Assembly (NCBI GenBank): GCA_021234155.1 | Contig: JAJEKV010000083.1 | Coordinates: 3,378,573 to 3,442,572 of the forward strand | Direction: 5' to 3' | DNA: 64,000 nucleotides | DNA from: Isoetes taiwanensis | Taxonomy: Eukaryota; Streptophyta; Lycopodiopsida; Isoetales; Isoetaceae | Part shown: positions 1 through 11,634 of the stretch, in pieces | Position numbering within the stretch: position 1 is the stretch's first letter | How the letters are laid out: each line of letters starts with the position of its first letter | Translations under genes and position numbers: made by a program | The notes under the pieces: model-generated | Told to the model about the DNA's origin: nothing | Database searches by the model: none | The model's input: the letters and a program-made list of their open reading frames with translations, nothing else

Positions 1-3000
1 AGATCATCAACATAACGTATAACAATCATTTGATTACCATTATTGTATTTAAAATACACACCGATCCACAGACTTATCCAAAACCCATGTGTAAATACCG
101 ATTTAGCTTTGAATGCCGCCTTCGGGTGCCTGCTTTTAACCCGTGATAGTGCCTTCCTTAATCCGCACACTTGATTTGTTCCTTGCTCAAAACCCCGTGG
201 TTGTTGAATATACACTTTTCTTGCACCACCATGCAAAAAGGCATTACATACATCCATTTGATGAATAAAAACTTGTTCTCGACATGCATATGCTAAGATG
301 GTTCGTATAGAAGTCATCCTCCGCCACCGGTGCAAAGGTTTTCATAGTCCACCCCTCGAATTTGAGAAAACCTCTTGCTACAAGTCGAGCTTTAAACTTC
401 TCAACATTTCCATCACACTTGTACTTCAGTTTAAAACCCACTTTGAACTGACATCGACCAATCCGATGGTCTGCCTACCAAGATCCAAGTTCCTCGCTTG
501 TTGAATAGATTCTAGTTCACTTCCATAGCCTTGATCCATTGCTCCTTCTCTCAGATCAAGCATGCTTCAAAATAGGTTAGAGGTTCCAATATTTCATCAC
601 TTCCATACATGACATAATCATTCAACCATTTAGAGGTCTTCACTGCGGAAGGACGGAAGATCCTTCACATGCAAAGCAGGTTCACTGAGACTATCATTCA
701 TGTACTCATGTTGCACCATTTCTTCATAAGGGAAGGGATCTTCCTCAATAGTTTCGCAGTCAGAAATGCGGACAACATCGCTAGAACATGTACAAGGCTT
801 GGGAGCAGAGAACTCTTCATCCGAAGTAAAACAAAGGTTGATGCCGAGTCTTTTCCCATGGGAAAACATACTTCATACTCATTAAAAGCCAGCATGACAA
901 CTTATTATGAGCTTATGAGTGTCAAGGTCATAAAAGCGAAATGCCTTTCTCTGGAACAATATCCAATAAACATGCATGTTCTAGTCCGAGGCTCCATCTT
1001 TGATTTGAGTGAGGTAACTTAACAAAGGCTTTACATCCAAACACCTTTAAATTTGCAAGTGAAATACTTTTTACCGCCCAAATTACCTCAGAATCAAAGC
1101 CGATGCTTGCATGAGGAAGTCTATTTATCAAATATGATGCAAATAAATCGCTTCACCCCTTTAACTTAGCAGAACATTCATGGACAGAACAAGGTTCTTG
1201 CCATTTCTATCACAAGCCTCGTTTCACTCTTTTCTCGCTTCTTCCATTTTGTTCAGAGAGCATATGGTGAGGTAAGTTGATGCTCAATCCCTTCTTGTGC
1301 ACGTAAATTTTGAAAAGCATTTGAGCGTAACTCTCCTCCATTATCCGATCTCAAAGATATCATGTATTCTCCTCAAGATTCTTTCTCAACAAATTTCTTG
1401 AAATGTACAAAAGAATTCATAGCACCGCCCCTTATTTTGAGCAAGAACACAAACAGCTTTCCTTTGTAAAATCATCTAAGAAAACCGTAAAATACCTCGA
1501 TCCCATTGGTGTAGGTGGATCAATTGGGCCACAAAGATCAAGCAGTGAACTAGGGCCAATTTTTTGAAGCATGAGATTCAGATTTCGAAAGCAAGCTCGT
1601 AACCTTTGGTCTCAAAAAGACGCTGCAAGGTTTGGAAGGTACCTTGTTTGACTTTATAAACCCCTGTCTTGCCAAACTTAGCATTTTCCCAACTCCAAAT
1701 AGGACCAAGCCTATAGTGCCATAAGGATGCATCACTTGAGGTTCACCATCGATTTGCAGATTCTCCTTCATGGATAATTTGATATAAATTTCCATTTCTT
1801 AGTGTCAGAACATCACTTTGTTAGCAAAGATCAAGAACATCACATTGAGAATTTGAAAATCTTACCCAAAACCCGCATCCGTTAGTCTACTAACGATATC
1901 AAATTTTTGCACCCGCACATGCAAAGACATTCAATCTCCCTTGTAGCATTTGCACATAAAATTTTCACAAGCATCTATCCCAATAGCGATCAGATATGAT
2001 GATCACCATCTTCACCTTTTTGATGTGCAAGAACTACATAATTTGAGAACAAATTTTCTTAATCGAGTCATGTGACCGGTAGCTCCCTGAATCAACGTAC
2101 CAAGCATCGTTGATACAATCGATGCATCGCCTATTGCCATGCGGCTATATTCTTCAAATTTTGTGAGTCATCCCGCATAAAGAAGCCCCCTTCGCTTGTA
2201 ACTTTCTTCTTTTGCTTCCTCGGCCTATATCCGCATGATGATGAACATTTTCCTTTTGATCGAGCAGAGCTCTAATCCTTAGCCGATGTCCAAATTTTTG
2301 GCATCCGTAATAAGTGGCCTTGGTTCTATCAAACTTCCCCTTTTGATTGATTGTCTTCTTCGATTCTCGCAGAACCATGAGGGTCTCGAGATTCACCGCT
2401 TGCTTTGTTGCTTCGGCACTCGCCTTTTAGCCTCTCTAGAGCCTTCTCAAAAGAGTAATCGATAATCTACCTCCATATTCACCACGATCCTTCAAAGGAT
2501 GCCGGGTAAACCGCTTAATAGCATGCAAACTTTTTTCTTCTTCTTGCATTATTATTCCCTGTGGATCCAGCTCGTCTAAGAATTCTTTTCATGGCGCATA
2601 TATGCTCCACAAAATCTCCTCCTTCATTCAGGTTGAAGGCCATACAATTTTTTTCTTAATGCCGACGATTTCTCGCTTAACCGAGGCATAATGACTCATC
2701 AAGATTCTCCATACTTCATATGCGATGATGATGAAGTTCCTCTCACAAGTCTTGCTGGGGTTTCATCAAGACTTCATGCATTACATGATTAGACGAAGCC
2801 CGGCCTTTCTCAAGAAAGTCTCGATCTATATCCCTTGTCTGAAGCATTCAAAGATCACTTGCACGACTTCCCTCATCCGATTCGGTACAAGATTCACGTA
2901 AGTGACCACGCTTCACTTCTGAGGGTTGGGGTACACACCACTTCCCAAAGCTTTTTGTCTTCCAATATCATCCGATCTTCCACTTCCATATCCGAAAATC

Positions 3001-3072
3001 CTTTCCAAAGAAAAACGGGATCAAGCGCCACTCATATGCCAAGGTCCCATTTGTAGCAACGACAGAGTCCAT
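1..3072 (-). pseudogene. Ty1/copia retrotransposon polyprotein, decayed
   Basis: Minus-strand internal region of a Ty1/copia element, read from gag at the right to reverse transcriptase at the left edge, where the window cuts it. The gag start ATG is at 3072 and is followed by a typical copia gag opening (a W, then PFFFGKDFRIWKWK) that soon hits a stop. Near 2300 a degenerate zinc knuckle reads YYGCQKFGH, having lost cysteines. Near 1720 the GAG-pre-integrase signature reads LWHYRLG. Integrase traces lie at about 1540-900 (FTVFLDDFTK, then SEQNGRSEKRNEA, then LKVFGCKAFVKLP). Reverse transcriptase (VEKFKARLVARGF, then KTFAPVAE) lies at 441-250. Domain order gag-INT-RT is diagnostic of copia rather than gypsy. 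Many stops and frameshifts make it inactive. Confidence 0.88.
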
Positions 3073-3179
3073 GGTGACAGTAAGAATGATCAAAGAAAAT
3101 ACCGACGGTAAATGGAATAATCGAAAGAACCGCTATGACGAGGCGAGGCACACGATTTAGCACAAGGCCCATAACCTAT

Positions 3180-3413
3180 AACAATTTAATACAGATTATA
3201 GAAAACACTTGTAACAACAAATGAGAAAGCACTTGATCTTACGAGGAAATGACTCAAGAACTTGGTGATATTTCATTGAATCAGATTTTCTTTAAGTACA
3301 CAATGCTTCATAATTCAAGGCTGAACTCAAGGAGTAATTTAGGCAACTGCTACAATTTAGGAACCGAGAACTTCTACTTGGCATAACTTAAGGAATCATT
3401 TAATATTCTAACA
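3180..3413 (-). repeat. 5' LTR of the Ty1/copia element (inner end approximate)
   Basis: On the minus strand the sequence from 3413 begins TGTTAGAATATTAAATG, a classic plant copia LTR start, and lies just upstream of gag. The inner end is uncertain. A degenerate primer-binding-like stretch (AGGTTATGGGCCTTG, resembling the complement of initiator Met-tRNA) lies near 3165-3185, so the LTR probably ends around 3180-3215. The other LTR is outside the window. Confidence 0.55.
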
Positions 3414-3524
3414 CAAGGTAAGTGGATGAGTATTCCGTGGTTTTCTTGATTCATTCTTGTTCAGAATGACAAATAGCTTCACAAAAACCTGCAGAATCCG
3501 GTCAAGGATCTTACCTTTGACGTA

Positions 3525-3588
3525 GTGCAATGGAAAGGGGTCAGGCAGGTCAGGGGGCTCAAGAATGCCTGACCCCTTTCCATTCCAC
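3525..3588. repeat. Perfect 19-bp inverted repeat (hairpin)
   Basis: Arms at 3529-3547 and 3566-3584 are exact reverse complements (AATGGAAAGGGGTCAGGCA and its complement) with an 18-nt spacer. Three more pairs extend the stem outward after one mismatch. It sits just outside the copia LTR. It may be the core of a small MITE or a local palindrome; no function is evident. Confidence 0.8.
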
Positions 3589-4184
3589 ATAACTTGTGGT
3601 ATGAATGTAAGAACTGTTAAAATCCTAACCCAATCCTAACCCAATCCTAACTTGACAACTGAAGATGGCTCGATTCCGGAACGTAACGGGAACGACATTT
3701 CTTTAACTCCGTAAAGCATAAGCAGAGACATTCTGCCCTAATTCGTCCCTGATAGACATCTTCCGCGAAGATCGCGATTTCACTACCCAAGTAGTTTCCG
3801 ATTAGGGTATTGAATAGGTTCTGTTCAGCTCTCGTCTCCCGCAGCAGGTAACATTGGCGTGCTTAGCAAATGTGGTGTCGAGCATTTCCTTATATCTCAT
3901 GTTAAGAATCGGTGTCTTATGGCATTTGCAAATATTCAAATGCGAGAGGAGACCATGCGCCTGAGCTCCTAGCGATGAAGTAGCTTTTTCCGTGAGCCCG
4001 TTGTGGCTATTAATAACCTTGTTGATCATGTGTTATCACTTTGATGTGAGTCCCTGTTATTATTGCAATACTAGATGGTATCCCATAATTCGGAGGTTGT
4101 TTGGAGGTATCGTAGGAAGCTGGTAGGCAAAAGATTTTGATGGGCAGCTAAAACTTATAGCTGCCCATATTTTCATATTCACAA
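3589..4184. other. Intergenic stretch upstream of EFL1
   Basis: No gene seen. It contains a short tandem array of AATCCTAACCC (three units, 3621-3651) and then unremarkable sequence leading to the EFL1 start. The EFL1 promoter must lie here, but no convincing TATA box or other core element stands out. Confidence 0.5.
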
Positions 4185-7100
4185 ATGGAGGATAGCTCGG
4201 TTAAATTAGTCCGGAATATCTGCATCTTGGCCCATGTTGATCATGGCAAAACTACGCTTGCAGATCATTTGATTGCTGCTGCAGGAGGTGGAGTGCTTCA
4301 TGCTAAACAAGCTGGTAAGCTAAGATATCTGGACTATACAGATGACGAGCAGCAGCGTGCAATCACTATGAAGAGCTCATCTATAGCTCTTCGTTTTCAG
4401 AATCATGTAATTAATCTTATAGATTCTCCTGGCCACATAGACTTCTGTAGTGAGGTTTCTACTGCAGTGCGATTGAGCGATGGTGCATTAGTGCTTGTAG
4501 ATGTTTGTGAGGGGGTCCATATTCAGACCCATGCAGTGCTGCGACAAGCATGGGCAGAGCGTGTGCGGCCTTGTTTAGTACTTAATAAAATAGACAGGCT
4601 TATTACAGAGTTAAAGTTTACTCCGATGGAGGCCTATACACGTATGCAGGTACTCAACATTTGAAAGCTTTGTGATGTGAGTTATTTTTGCGTTTTGTCA
4701 ATGTGCATTTCATTTCATCAATATCACAACCATCCAGATTTTTCATGAAAGCTCATAATTCTGCGAAAGAGAACAACATATTTTGTGCATAAAACTAGAT
4801 TAGTCTCAATCTTCTTATGCTTCTAGATTTTAATACTCAACATCATGTAGTAAGCTAGTGCTTTTTTGATACAGGCCATAATTGCAGATGTCAATATCAT
4901 CATTGGTAGTTTCAGGTCAGAAAAGTACCTCTCAGATGTGGATTCCGTCCTTGCAGGGCCTGCGGATTTGGCAGGTGGTGATCAAGAACAAGCAGATGAA
5001 GAAGACGAAGAAGATGCCTTTGGTCCTCAGAAAGGAATTGTGGCATTTGCAAGTGCTGGAGATGGATGGGCATTCAGGATAGATCAATTTGCACATCTTT
5101 ATGCTGCCAAACTTGGTGCTAGTGTAGTAGCTTTGAGAAAAGCCTTATGGGGAGAATATTTCTACAATCCTAAAACCAAGAAAATTGTCGGGAAGAAAGG
5201 AGCAGCAGGAAAACTTAAACCTATGTTTGTTCAATTTATTTTAGAACCTCTATGGCAGGCATATGATGCCATAATGCAGGGAAAAGAAGGGAATGAAATG
5301 TTGAATAAAATAATCAATTCGATGAACCTTTCTGTCCCACCAAAGGATTTGCAACATCGGGACACAAAAGTTGTTTTGCAAGCAGTTATGAGCAGTTGGC
5401 TACCTCTTGCAACTAACATTCTTTCAATGGTGATTGAAGTCCTACCTGATCCAGCAGCTGCTCAGCCAGAGCGTATTGATGCTCTTCTTTTGAAGCGAAA
5501 ATATGAATGCCAGGTAGATAAAACAGTTGAAGATGAAGTTGAAAGGGTGCGGAAGTCAGTTGAAACTTGTGATGATAGAAATGAAGCCCCTTGCATTGTT
5601 TTTGTCTCAAAGATGTTTGCCGTGCCTATTGAAATGGTGCCGAAGCATGGTCCGAATGGGGAGCTTTTAAACCTAGCAGATGAACTTAATGTGGGAGATA
5701 CTGATGCAGCTCGTCAGGAATGTTTTATGGCATTTGCAAGGGTGTTTAGTGGGGTTTTGCATACAGGGCAAAAGTTATTTGTATTATCATCAGTGTATAA
5801 CCCATTTGAGGGAGACAAGAGAACTATTCTGGAGGCAGCTAACGTGGATGCTCTTTATATGATGATGGGAAGGGGTCTAAATCCTGTATCTACGGTCTCA
5901 GCAGGAAACCTTGTTGCAATTCGTGGTCTGGGCATGTACATTTTAAAGTCAGCAACACTTTCCTCAACACCTTATAGCTGGCCCTTTGGCAGCATGTTCT
6001 TTCAAGCTGCACCTATCGTCCGTGTTGCAATAGAACCATCAGATCCCTCTGACATGGGAGCCCTTGCAAAGGGTTTAAGACTTTTAAACAGAGCAGATCC
6101 TTTCGTTGAGGTTAGCTTGTCAGGGACTGGTGAGCATGTGATTGCAGCTGCAGGGGAGGTTCATCTTGAGAGATGTGTCAAAGACCTAAGGGAACGATTT
6201 GCTCGAGTGAAGCTGGAAGTCTCACCACCATTGGTGGCTTTCAGAGAAACAATTGAATTTGATGGTTTGGGTGGATTTGAAGGGCCTGGTACAGAACAGA
6301 GAACGCTTAATGGGAGGTGCACAATTCATGTTCGTGTGGTGCGAATGCCAACTGCATTAATTCGGTCTTTAGATGATAGTTCAGACTTGTTAAGGGAAAT
6401 ACTTGAAGGCAAGCTCTCAGCACAACGTAAAAATCATGGAAGAGGTTCCTCTGTTGAGGATGCAGACCCAATGACAACGCTGAAGTCACGTTTGTATTCT
6501 GCTATTCAGCAGGTTGAGGCTATTGAATCTCAAGGTGAAGAAAATGCACGAGGTCAGGTATGGGAAAGGAGGCTCCAGAAAATATGGTCCCTTGGACCAC
6601 GGCATGTTGGTCCAAATATTCTTCTGTTGCCAGATGCAGAAAGTTCTGTTCCTGATACTGCAAAAATAAAAGGCTCAGCACATGTTTCTGAAAAATTAGG
6701 GCTATCAACGTCTAAGCAGAATGATGTCCAAATTGGTTGCTGCGTTAAAGAAGTTACATCCTCATTACTTGCTGCTGAAGCTGAAAGTTTGGATAGCAGC
6801 ATTGTCTCAGGGTTTCAATTAGCAACTGCGGCAGGTCCATTGTGTGAAGAACCCATGTGGGGCCTGGCGTTCCTTATTGATGCTTTTGTACACCCACCAA
6901 CTCCGAGGTCAGAAAATGGGGTATTGGAGAGCAATGGAGAGACGTCCCAGCTCACAGACCAATATGGTCCATTTTCAGGACAGGTCATTACAGCTGTAAG
7001 AGAAGCTTGCCGGTCGGCTGTGCTTTCCAGAAAACCCCGAATTGTGGAAGCAATGTACTTTTGTGAACTGAACACAAGCTCCCAGTTTTTAGGTCAAATG

Positions 7101-7469
7101 TATGGTGTGTTAGGCCGAAGGAGAGCACGCATTTTAAAGGAGGAAATGAGAGAAGGAACAGCTCTCTTTACAGTTCATGCCTTTATGCCAGTCGCAGAGA
7201 GCTTTGGATTTGCAGATGAACTGCGCAGAAAAACATCAGGAGCCGCAAGTGCTCAACTAATGCTCAGCCATTGGGAGCCTATTTCTCAAGATCCATTTTT
7301 TGTACCTCAAACTGAAGAGGAACTTGAAGAATATGGTGACGGATCAAGCATTCTACAAAATACTGCCAGAAAACTTATTGATGCTGTGAGGCGGCGGAAA
7401 GGGTTGCCTGTTGAAGAGAAGGTTGTAGAACATGCCACAAAGCAGAGGACACGGGCACGCAAGGTTTAA
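4185..7469 (+). CDS. EFL1: EFL1-type ribosome-assembly GTPase (elongation factor-like 1)
   Basis: Two exons, 4185-4649 and 4875-7469, join in phase 0 to encode 1019 residues, close to the length I recall for Arabidopsis EFL1. EFL1 is a cytosolic EF-2-like GTPase that, with SBDS, releases the anti-association factor eIF6 from nascent 60S subunits. The GTPase motifs are intact: P-loop AHVDHGKT (16-23), G3 DSPGH (80-84) and G4 NKID (134-137). After the G domain comes the EFL1-specific acidic insertion ([14 protein letters not shown]) and then [17 protein letters not shown], a pattern found in EFL1 and not EF-2. Domains II-V follow (for example [14 protein letters not shown] and [17 protein letters not shown]). 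The diphthamide loop of EF-2 is not expected in this family. The start is the first in-frame ATG. There are no stops or frameshifts, so it is very likely functional. Confidence 0.96.
4650..4874 (+). other. EFL1 intron 1
   Basis: A 225-nt AT-rich intron. The donor is CAG|GTACTC at 4649/4650 and the acceptor is TTTTTTGATACAG|GCC at 4874/4875. Without removal, exon 1 runs into a stop at 4662-4664. Splicing restores the conserved reading frame in phase 0. Confidence 0.9.
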
Positions 7470-7736
7470 TTTTCCTCTAATGTGCACCTTCCATTACTAC
7501 ACCTTCCATTAGCTGCTTGGAAGATCTCAGTATCTTTACTACAAGAAATAGCGGAAAGCATTATGACTATTGCCATCTTAATGCAACACATATCCAATGG
7601 CTCATGACCCGTGATACCAGGTTCCACATATATTGAAGCCAAAGGTGTTCTTAGATCAAAACAGGCAAAAGTTCTTGGGCCCAACATTTGCTCCATTTCA
7701 GACGTTGAGACTTACAAAGGTGAAATCATCCAACTA

Positions 7737-7886
7737 GTATACATATTGCAAGAACCCAATGCTGATTTCAGGTATGGTAAATTGTAATGAACAAGATTTA
7801 AAAAATATCTCCAGTGTATACATACTGCAAGAACCCCATGCTGATTTCATGGTAAATTTTAATGAACAAGATTTTAAAAAATATCT
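7737..7886. repeat. Two-copy tandem repeat downstream of EFL1
   Basis: Two similar units, 7737-7810 and 7816-7886, each containing GTATACATA-TGCAAGAACCC, TGCTGATTTCA and AATGAACAAGATTT. The offset is about 79 bp. It lies within 300 bp of the EFL1 stop and may be in the 3' transcribed region. Confidence 0.75.
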
Positions 7887-8038
7887 AGAATCTTTAAGAA
7901 TCTTTGTAAAGTGGCTCTTTGAAGATTTGCATCTGTTCCTTGTTACTAGAAGTTCCACGTCCACTTTGGACTTATGTTGTATATACCTAAAGAATAAAGC
8001 AAGACCGTTGGAGTATTTACAGGCATGGCTTATGTTGT

Positions 8039-8267
8039 ATATACCGTCTAAAGAATAAAAAGAACCCAACTGTTCATCTTGCCCATCATAGATGTAGCAA
8101 AGATAGACACAAATCCAAATGTAAACTATTGTTGGCCTGCTTGGATGTGGGTATATTTCAGGATATACCTTCTAAAGAATAAAAAGAACCCAACTGTTCA
8201 TCTTGCCCATCATAGATGTAGCAAAGATAGATACAAATCCAAATGTAAACTATTGTTGGCCTGCTTG
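8039..8267. repeat. Two-copy tandem repeat, 124-bp period
   Basis: Units 8039-8143 and 8163-8267 are nearly identical, both starting ATATACC-TCTAAAGAATAA and ending GTTGGCCTGCTTG. A shorter partial copy of the start occurs at about 7981-8000. No coding content is evident. Confidence 0.85.
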
Positions 8268-8297
8268 AACATATAAGAGGTAAGTATAACATTTCAG

Positions 8298-8419
8298 GAT
8301 TCACATTGTCAGAGCTTTTTAATACGCCTCCAAATCTCCTTAGTTCATATCTCAAGGATGTTTGGAAGGAACGAGCTGACATAATGGAGTTGTTTGTTAA
8401 TATGGAAATAGTGCCCTAG
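8298..8419 (+). other. Candidate terminal exon, unidentified
   Basis: After a plausible acceptor (AACATTTCAG|GATTC) an open frame reads FTLSELFNTPPNLLSSYLKD and continues to a TAG at 8417-8419. Its composition is protein-like (about 39 residues), but no upstream exon was found and I do not recognise the protein. It could be a fragment carried with the adjacent tandem repeats. Confidence 0.25.
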
Positions 8420-11400
8420 TTTAAGCGCCTTGTGGACTATATATTTCTTGTACTATCTTCGCCATATGGACCAGAGGGTCTTAAATGCCGTGATTAATAT
8501 ATTATTATTTATATTTTAATGGATATGCCCAGGTAGTTCATCGGGGCCGCATACAACAAGGCTTGATGGAACAAATTACTGACATGTTTAGGGTCCATTG
8601 CAAAATAGTCAACTAAGCCAAAAATGTAGTATATCTACCCCAACCTAAAGAGAAATATATCTACCCTAACCTACAAAAGATACAAGATGCTAACAGATGA
8701 ATGGGTTGCCCGTTGGAAGAATATTGATGCGTCCACAATTATGCACCATTGTAATCACCATGTAAGTGACAAGAATTGATCGTATGTGTCATTTTTATTG
8801 GCCATAATCATCTCGCAAGCAGTAAAAATCGATGTTGTTGTAGTTTCGATTAAAGAGAATATAGAATGCTTTTGCTTTTGTAAATATATATGCATTAAGT
8901 ATAAAGACGAATTCACTCAATTAGTGGAGTTAGTGTTGACAATAAATTTGTCTATTATTGTGTAACTTGTGTCCTTCTGAGTTCCTGCATGAGATACTTT
9001 GTTGTAAGGATTTGTCTATGGGTTTCGTGCATGCCACGGAAGATAAAGTTTGAAATTCCATATAACTAGATCATTAGTTATCCACATGAATGTTTGTTAT
9101 CTATAGAATACTTCCACAACTATGGCCTCTCTTGTAGTTGTTTCTCTGAGTAACAAGCATGTTGAGAACTAATATTGACCTAGCCATTGCCTTCAACTTT
9201 GTTATGGATTCTTTGCCTTTGCACAAGTGTTGTCTTTGTTTGGCAGCTCATGAATAGGAAAAAGTTAGAGATCTATGTTCCTGTTGTGGCTTTTGTGTTG
9301 GTTTGTGGAGATGGAGTATTGTCAATGCCATCTATGATTTTGGCATTTTTCAACATAAACTCTTTCATTTGCATGATGTTCTATCCATAAAAAATGCTCG
9401 TGGTCTACACTATTCAGATAGGTATAGGATTCAGTTATAGTGTTAGAAGTAAGAATCCCCGACAATTGTAGTGGGACATGTAAAACATGTCAAGCAAATC
9501 TCAAATTATTGTTTGTACATGATTCCAGAAGGAGAAGTTCTCACACCAAAACATACGTATTCCACAGAGAGAGACCCTCAAATGAAAAAATTAAGGACAA
9601 ACTAAATTCTTACAGCAAACAAAATATAGAAACTATGACCAAGTATGACGCTAAAGCTGAAATTTGAAAAACCAGGACGCTGCAATATGCCATCCAAGGC
9701 TTATCTTGATGTAGCCTACCAAAATATAACTGGAAAATCCATGTAGTCCGCAAGAAATGGATCAAGGAAGGCAAAAGAAAAATTCCACAAAGAATGCAAT
9801 AACGGCAAATGCAACTCTGAAAAAGCGTGTTGCTTTGATCTTTCTGTATAATAGAGGCCATACCATCTCATATTCTTTCAAAACTCTTCAACCAAAGGCC
9901 AAATTCGAAATGTCTAAAGCTCCCAAAACCCCCTGCCGTAGACGCAAATTCGATGGGCTCCCAGCTTCACACAAAAATACATGCAGAAATAGAGCGCCGC
10001 CAAACCCTAAATGCAAGCAGAAATTTTGCAGGAGCTTTTACCTTCAAATCTCGTCTTCTTCTTTTTAAATGTTTGGAAAACACGGTTTTGCAATGTGCCA
10101 CCTAAATGGTATGCAAGATTATAAGAAGTTCATTTAACAATAACATAGTAAAATGCCATTAAGGACATTTATAAATACATAAACTGTGAATAAGAAGTTC
10201 CACCTTCGGCACGAACCATAAATTTACAGAATAATATAACATGTTCAATTCATTATTTCACTGGAAATATGTACTAAAGAGACAACACTACAAGTATTCA
10301 ACCTATATCAAACTTTGAAAAGTTTGCTAGTATACCCATGACACATCCAGTCGATGGAATATTGAAATAGTTGTGCACAACAAGAATAACTTGTCATATT
10401 CTGGAACCACACAGTGCTACGGCCAGGATCATAAAATCAAACGAATAAAACTGCCCAAACATAGAACTTAACACATTAGAAAAAATCAAAAGAAACCCTA
10501 ATGTGGCACCTATTAGTGCACACATACATAAGCCATGGAACTGTTCAGGAACAACATGAGAACTAAACAAAATATGAGATATGGCATTACAAACTAGTTT
10601 TTCTTATTCGGTTGTAATATGGTGACTACGAAGAAAGTTGAGTAACACTGTCCATGTTTTCTTCCCAATCTCTTGTGAGACCATTACCATGCTGCCACGC
10701 ATAGCATGGCAGGTTTCTAAAGCTTCAAAACACTTTCCAAAGCATGCATACTAACATCAACTGACATGTAGGAATGTACACACGCATCCTCCAGTATTCT
10801 CTAGTAAGAGTAGCGACTATGGGTTCAAACCTGAAAGGCAAGGATTTTATCACATTATATTGGCAAGATTATTACTTCAGTGACCTAATCAGTTGTAAAG
10901 TGTGCAGCCTACATTACTACCCCCAGTAGCTGCCTTGAATCTTTGGAATGGAAGTCCAATGGGTCACCCTGCAGGTTGATAAACTCCATAAGTCATTAAG
11001 AGGAAGGAGGCTTACTAAATATATGATCAATATATAATCACCTTATCCCAAATATGATAGCGTGATCCAATAATATTCAATGAGAGGGTTCCTAGAAACC
11101 CCTCATCGGCATGTTGGATTAAAGTCTTAGGCTACTCTGGGCTAAGAGAAATTCAGATCGTCCTACTCTTCTGCGGTGTCTAGCAACAACAAATTTCCGA
11201 TCTTGCCGTCTTTTGCCTTCCCACAACACTTATACCTGATCAATTTTGATGGGAATTCAAGAAATATAGGTCTTCGAAGCATTCTTATTACATCTATATA
11301 TAGGGAATAAACCGATACTTTCTGGGGCACTTCATGCTACTCTCAAACAACATAACATGTGCATGACCAACATTGAGTAGCAAACGCTGGCAAAGCAGAG

Positions 11401-11634
11401 ACCTTTCAAAGTTTCTTGGCCCTCAATCTGAATCTTATGTAGCGATCACATGGCGCTTGATTTCTACGGGGGCTGAACCCCTGCTATCCCGCACTGAAAG
11501 CTTGAACCCCGTAGCCATTCATGTGTTGCTGACCATGTTGTGTAGAAAAATTTTCAGCAGCTGCTTGAACTCATGATGTAGCATTGCCTTTCAGCCATGA
11601 AATATTGAGAATCAGCTAGGTATACAAACGCAGA
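8420..11634. other. Intergenic region without a recognisable gene
   Basis: Only short, unconvincing reading frames are present. Two telo-box motifs AAACCCTA occur at 10002-10009 and 10493-10500. The first sits in a locally GC-richer patch (9900-10060), so a transcription start nearby is possible, but no gene body follows on either strand. A 26-codon minus-strand frame at 10909-10989 (MEFINLQGDPLDFHS...) could be an exon scrap. Nothing else is supported. Confidence 0.4.

Noticed and set aside
5231-7075. Several minus-strand ORFs inside EFL1
   Set aside because: Shadows of the conserved EFL1 coding sequence.
9757-10068. 103-codon plus-strand ORF rich in K, R and C
   Set aside because: No family resemblance. 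The minus strand here looks more like a leader region with a telo-box, and no gene body was found.
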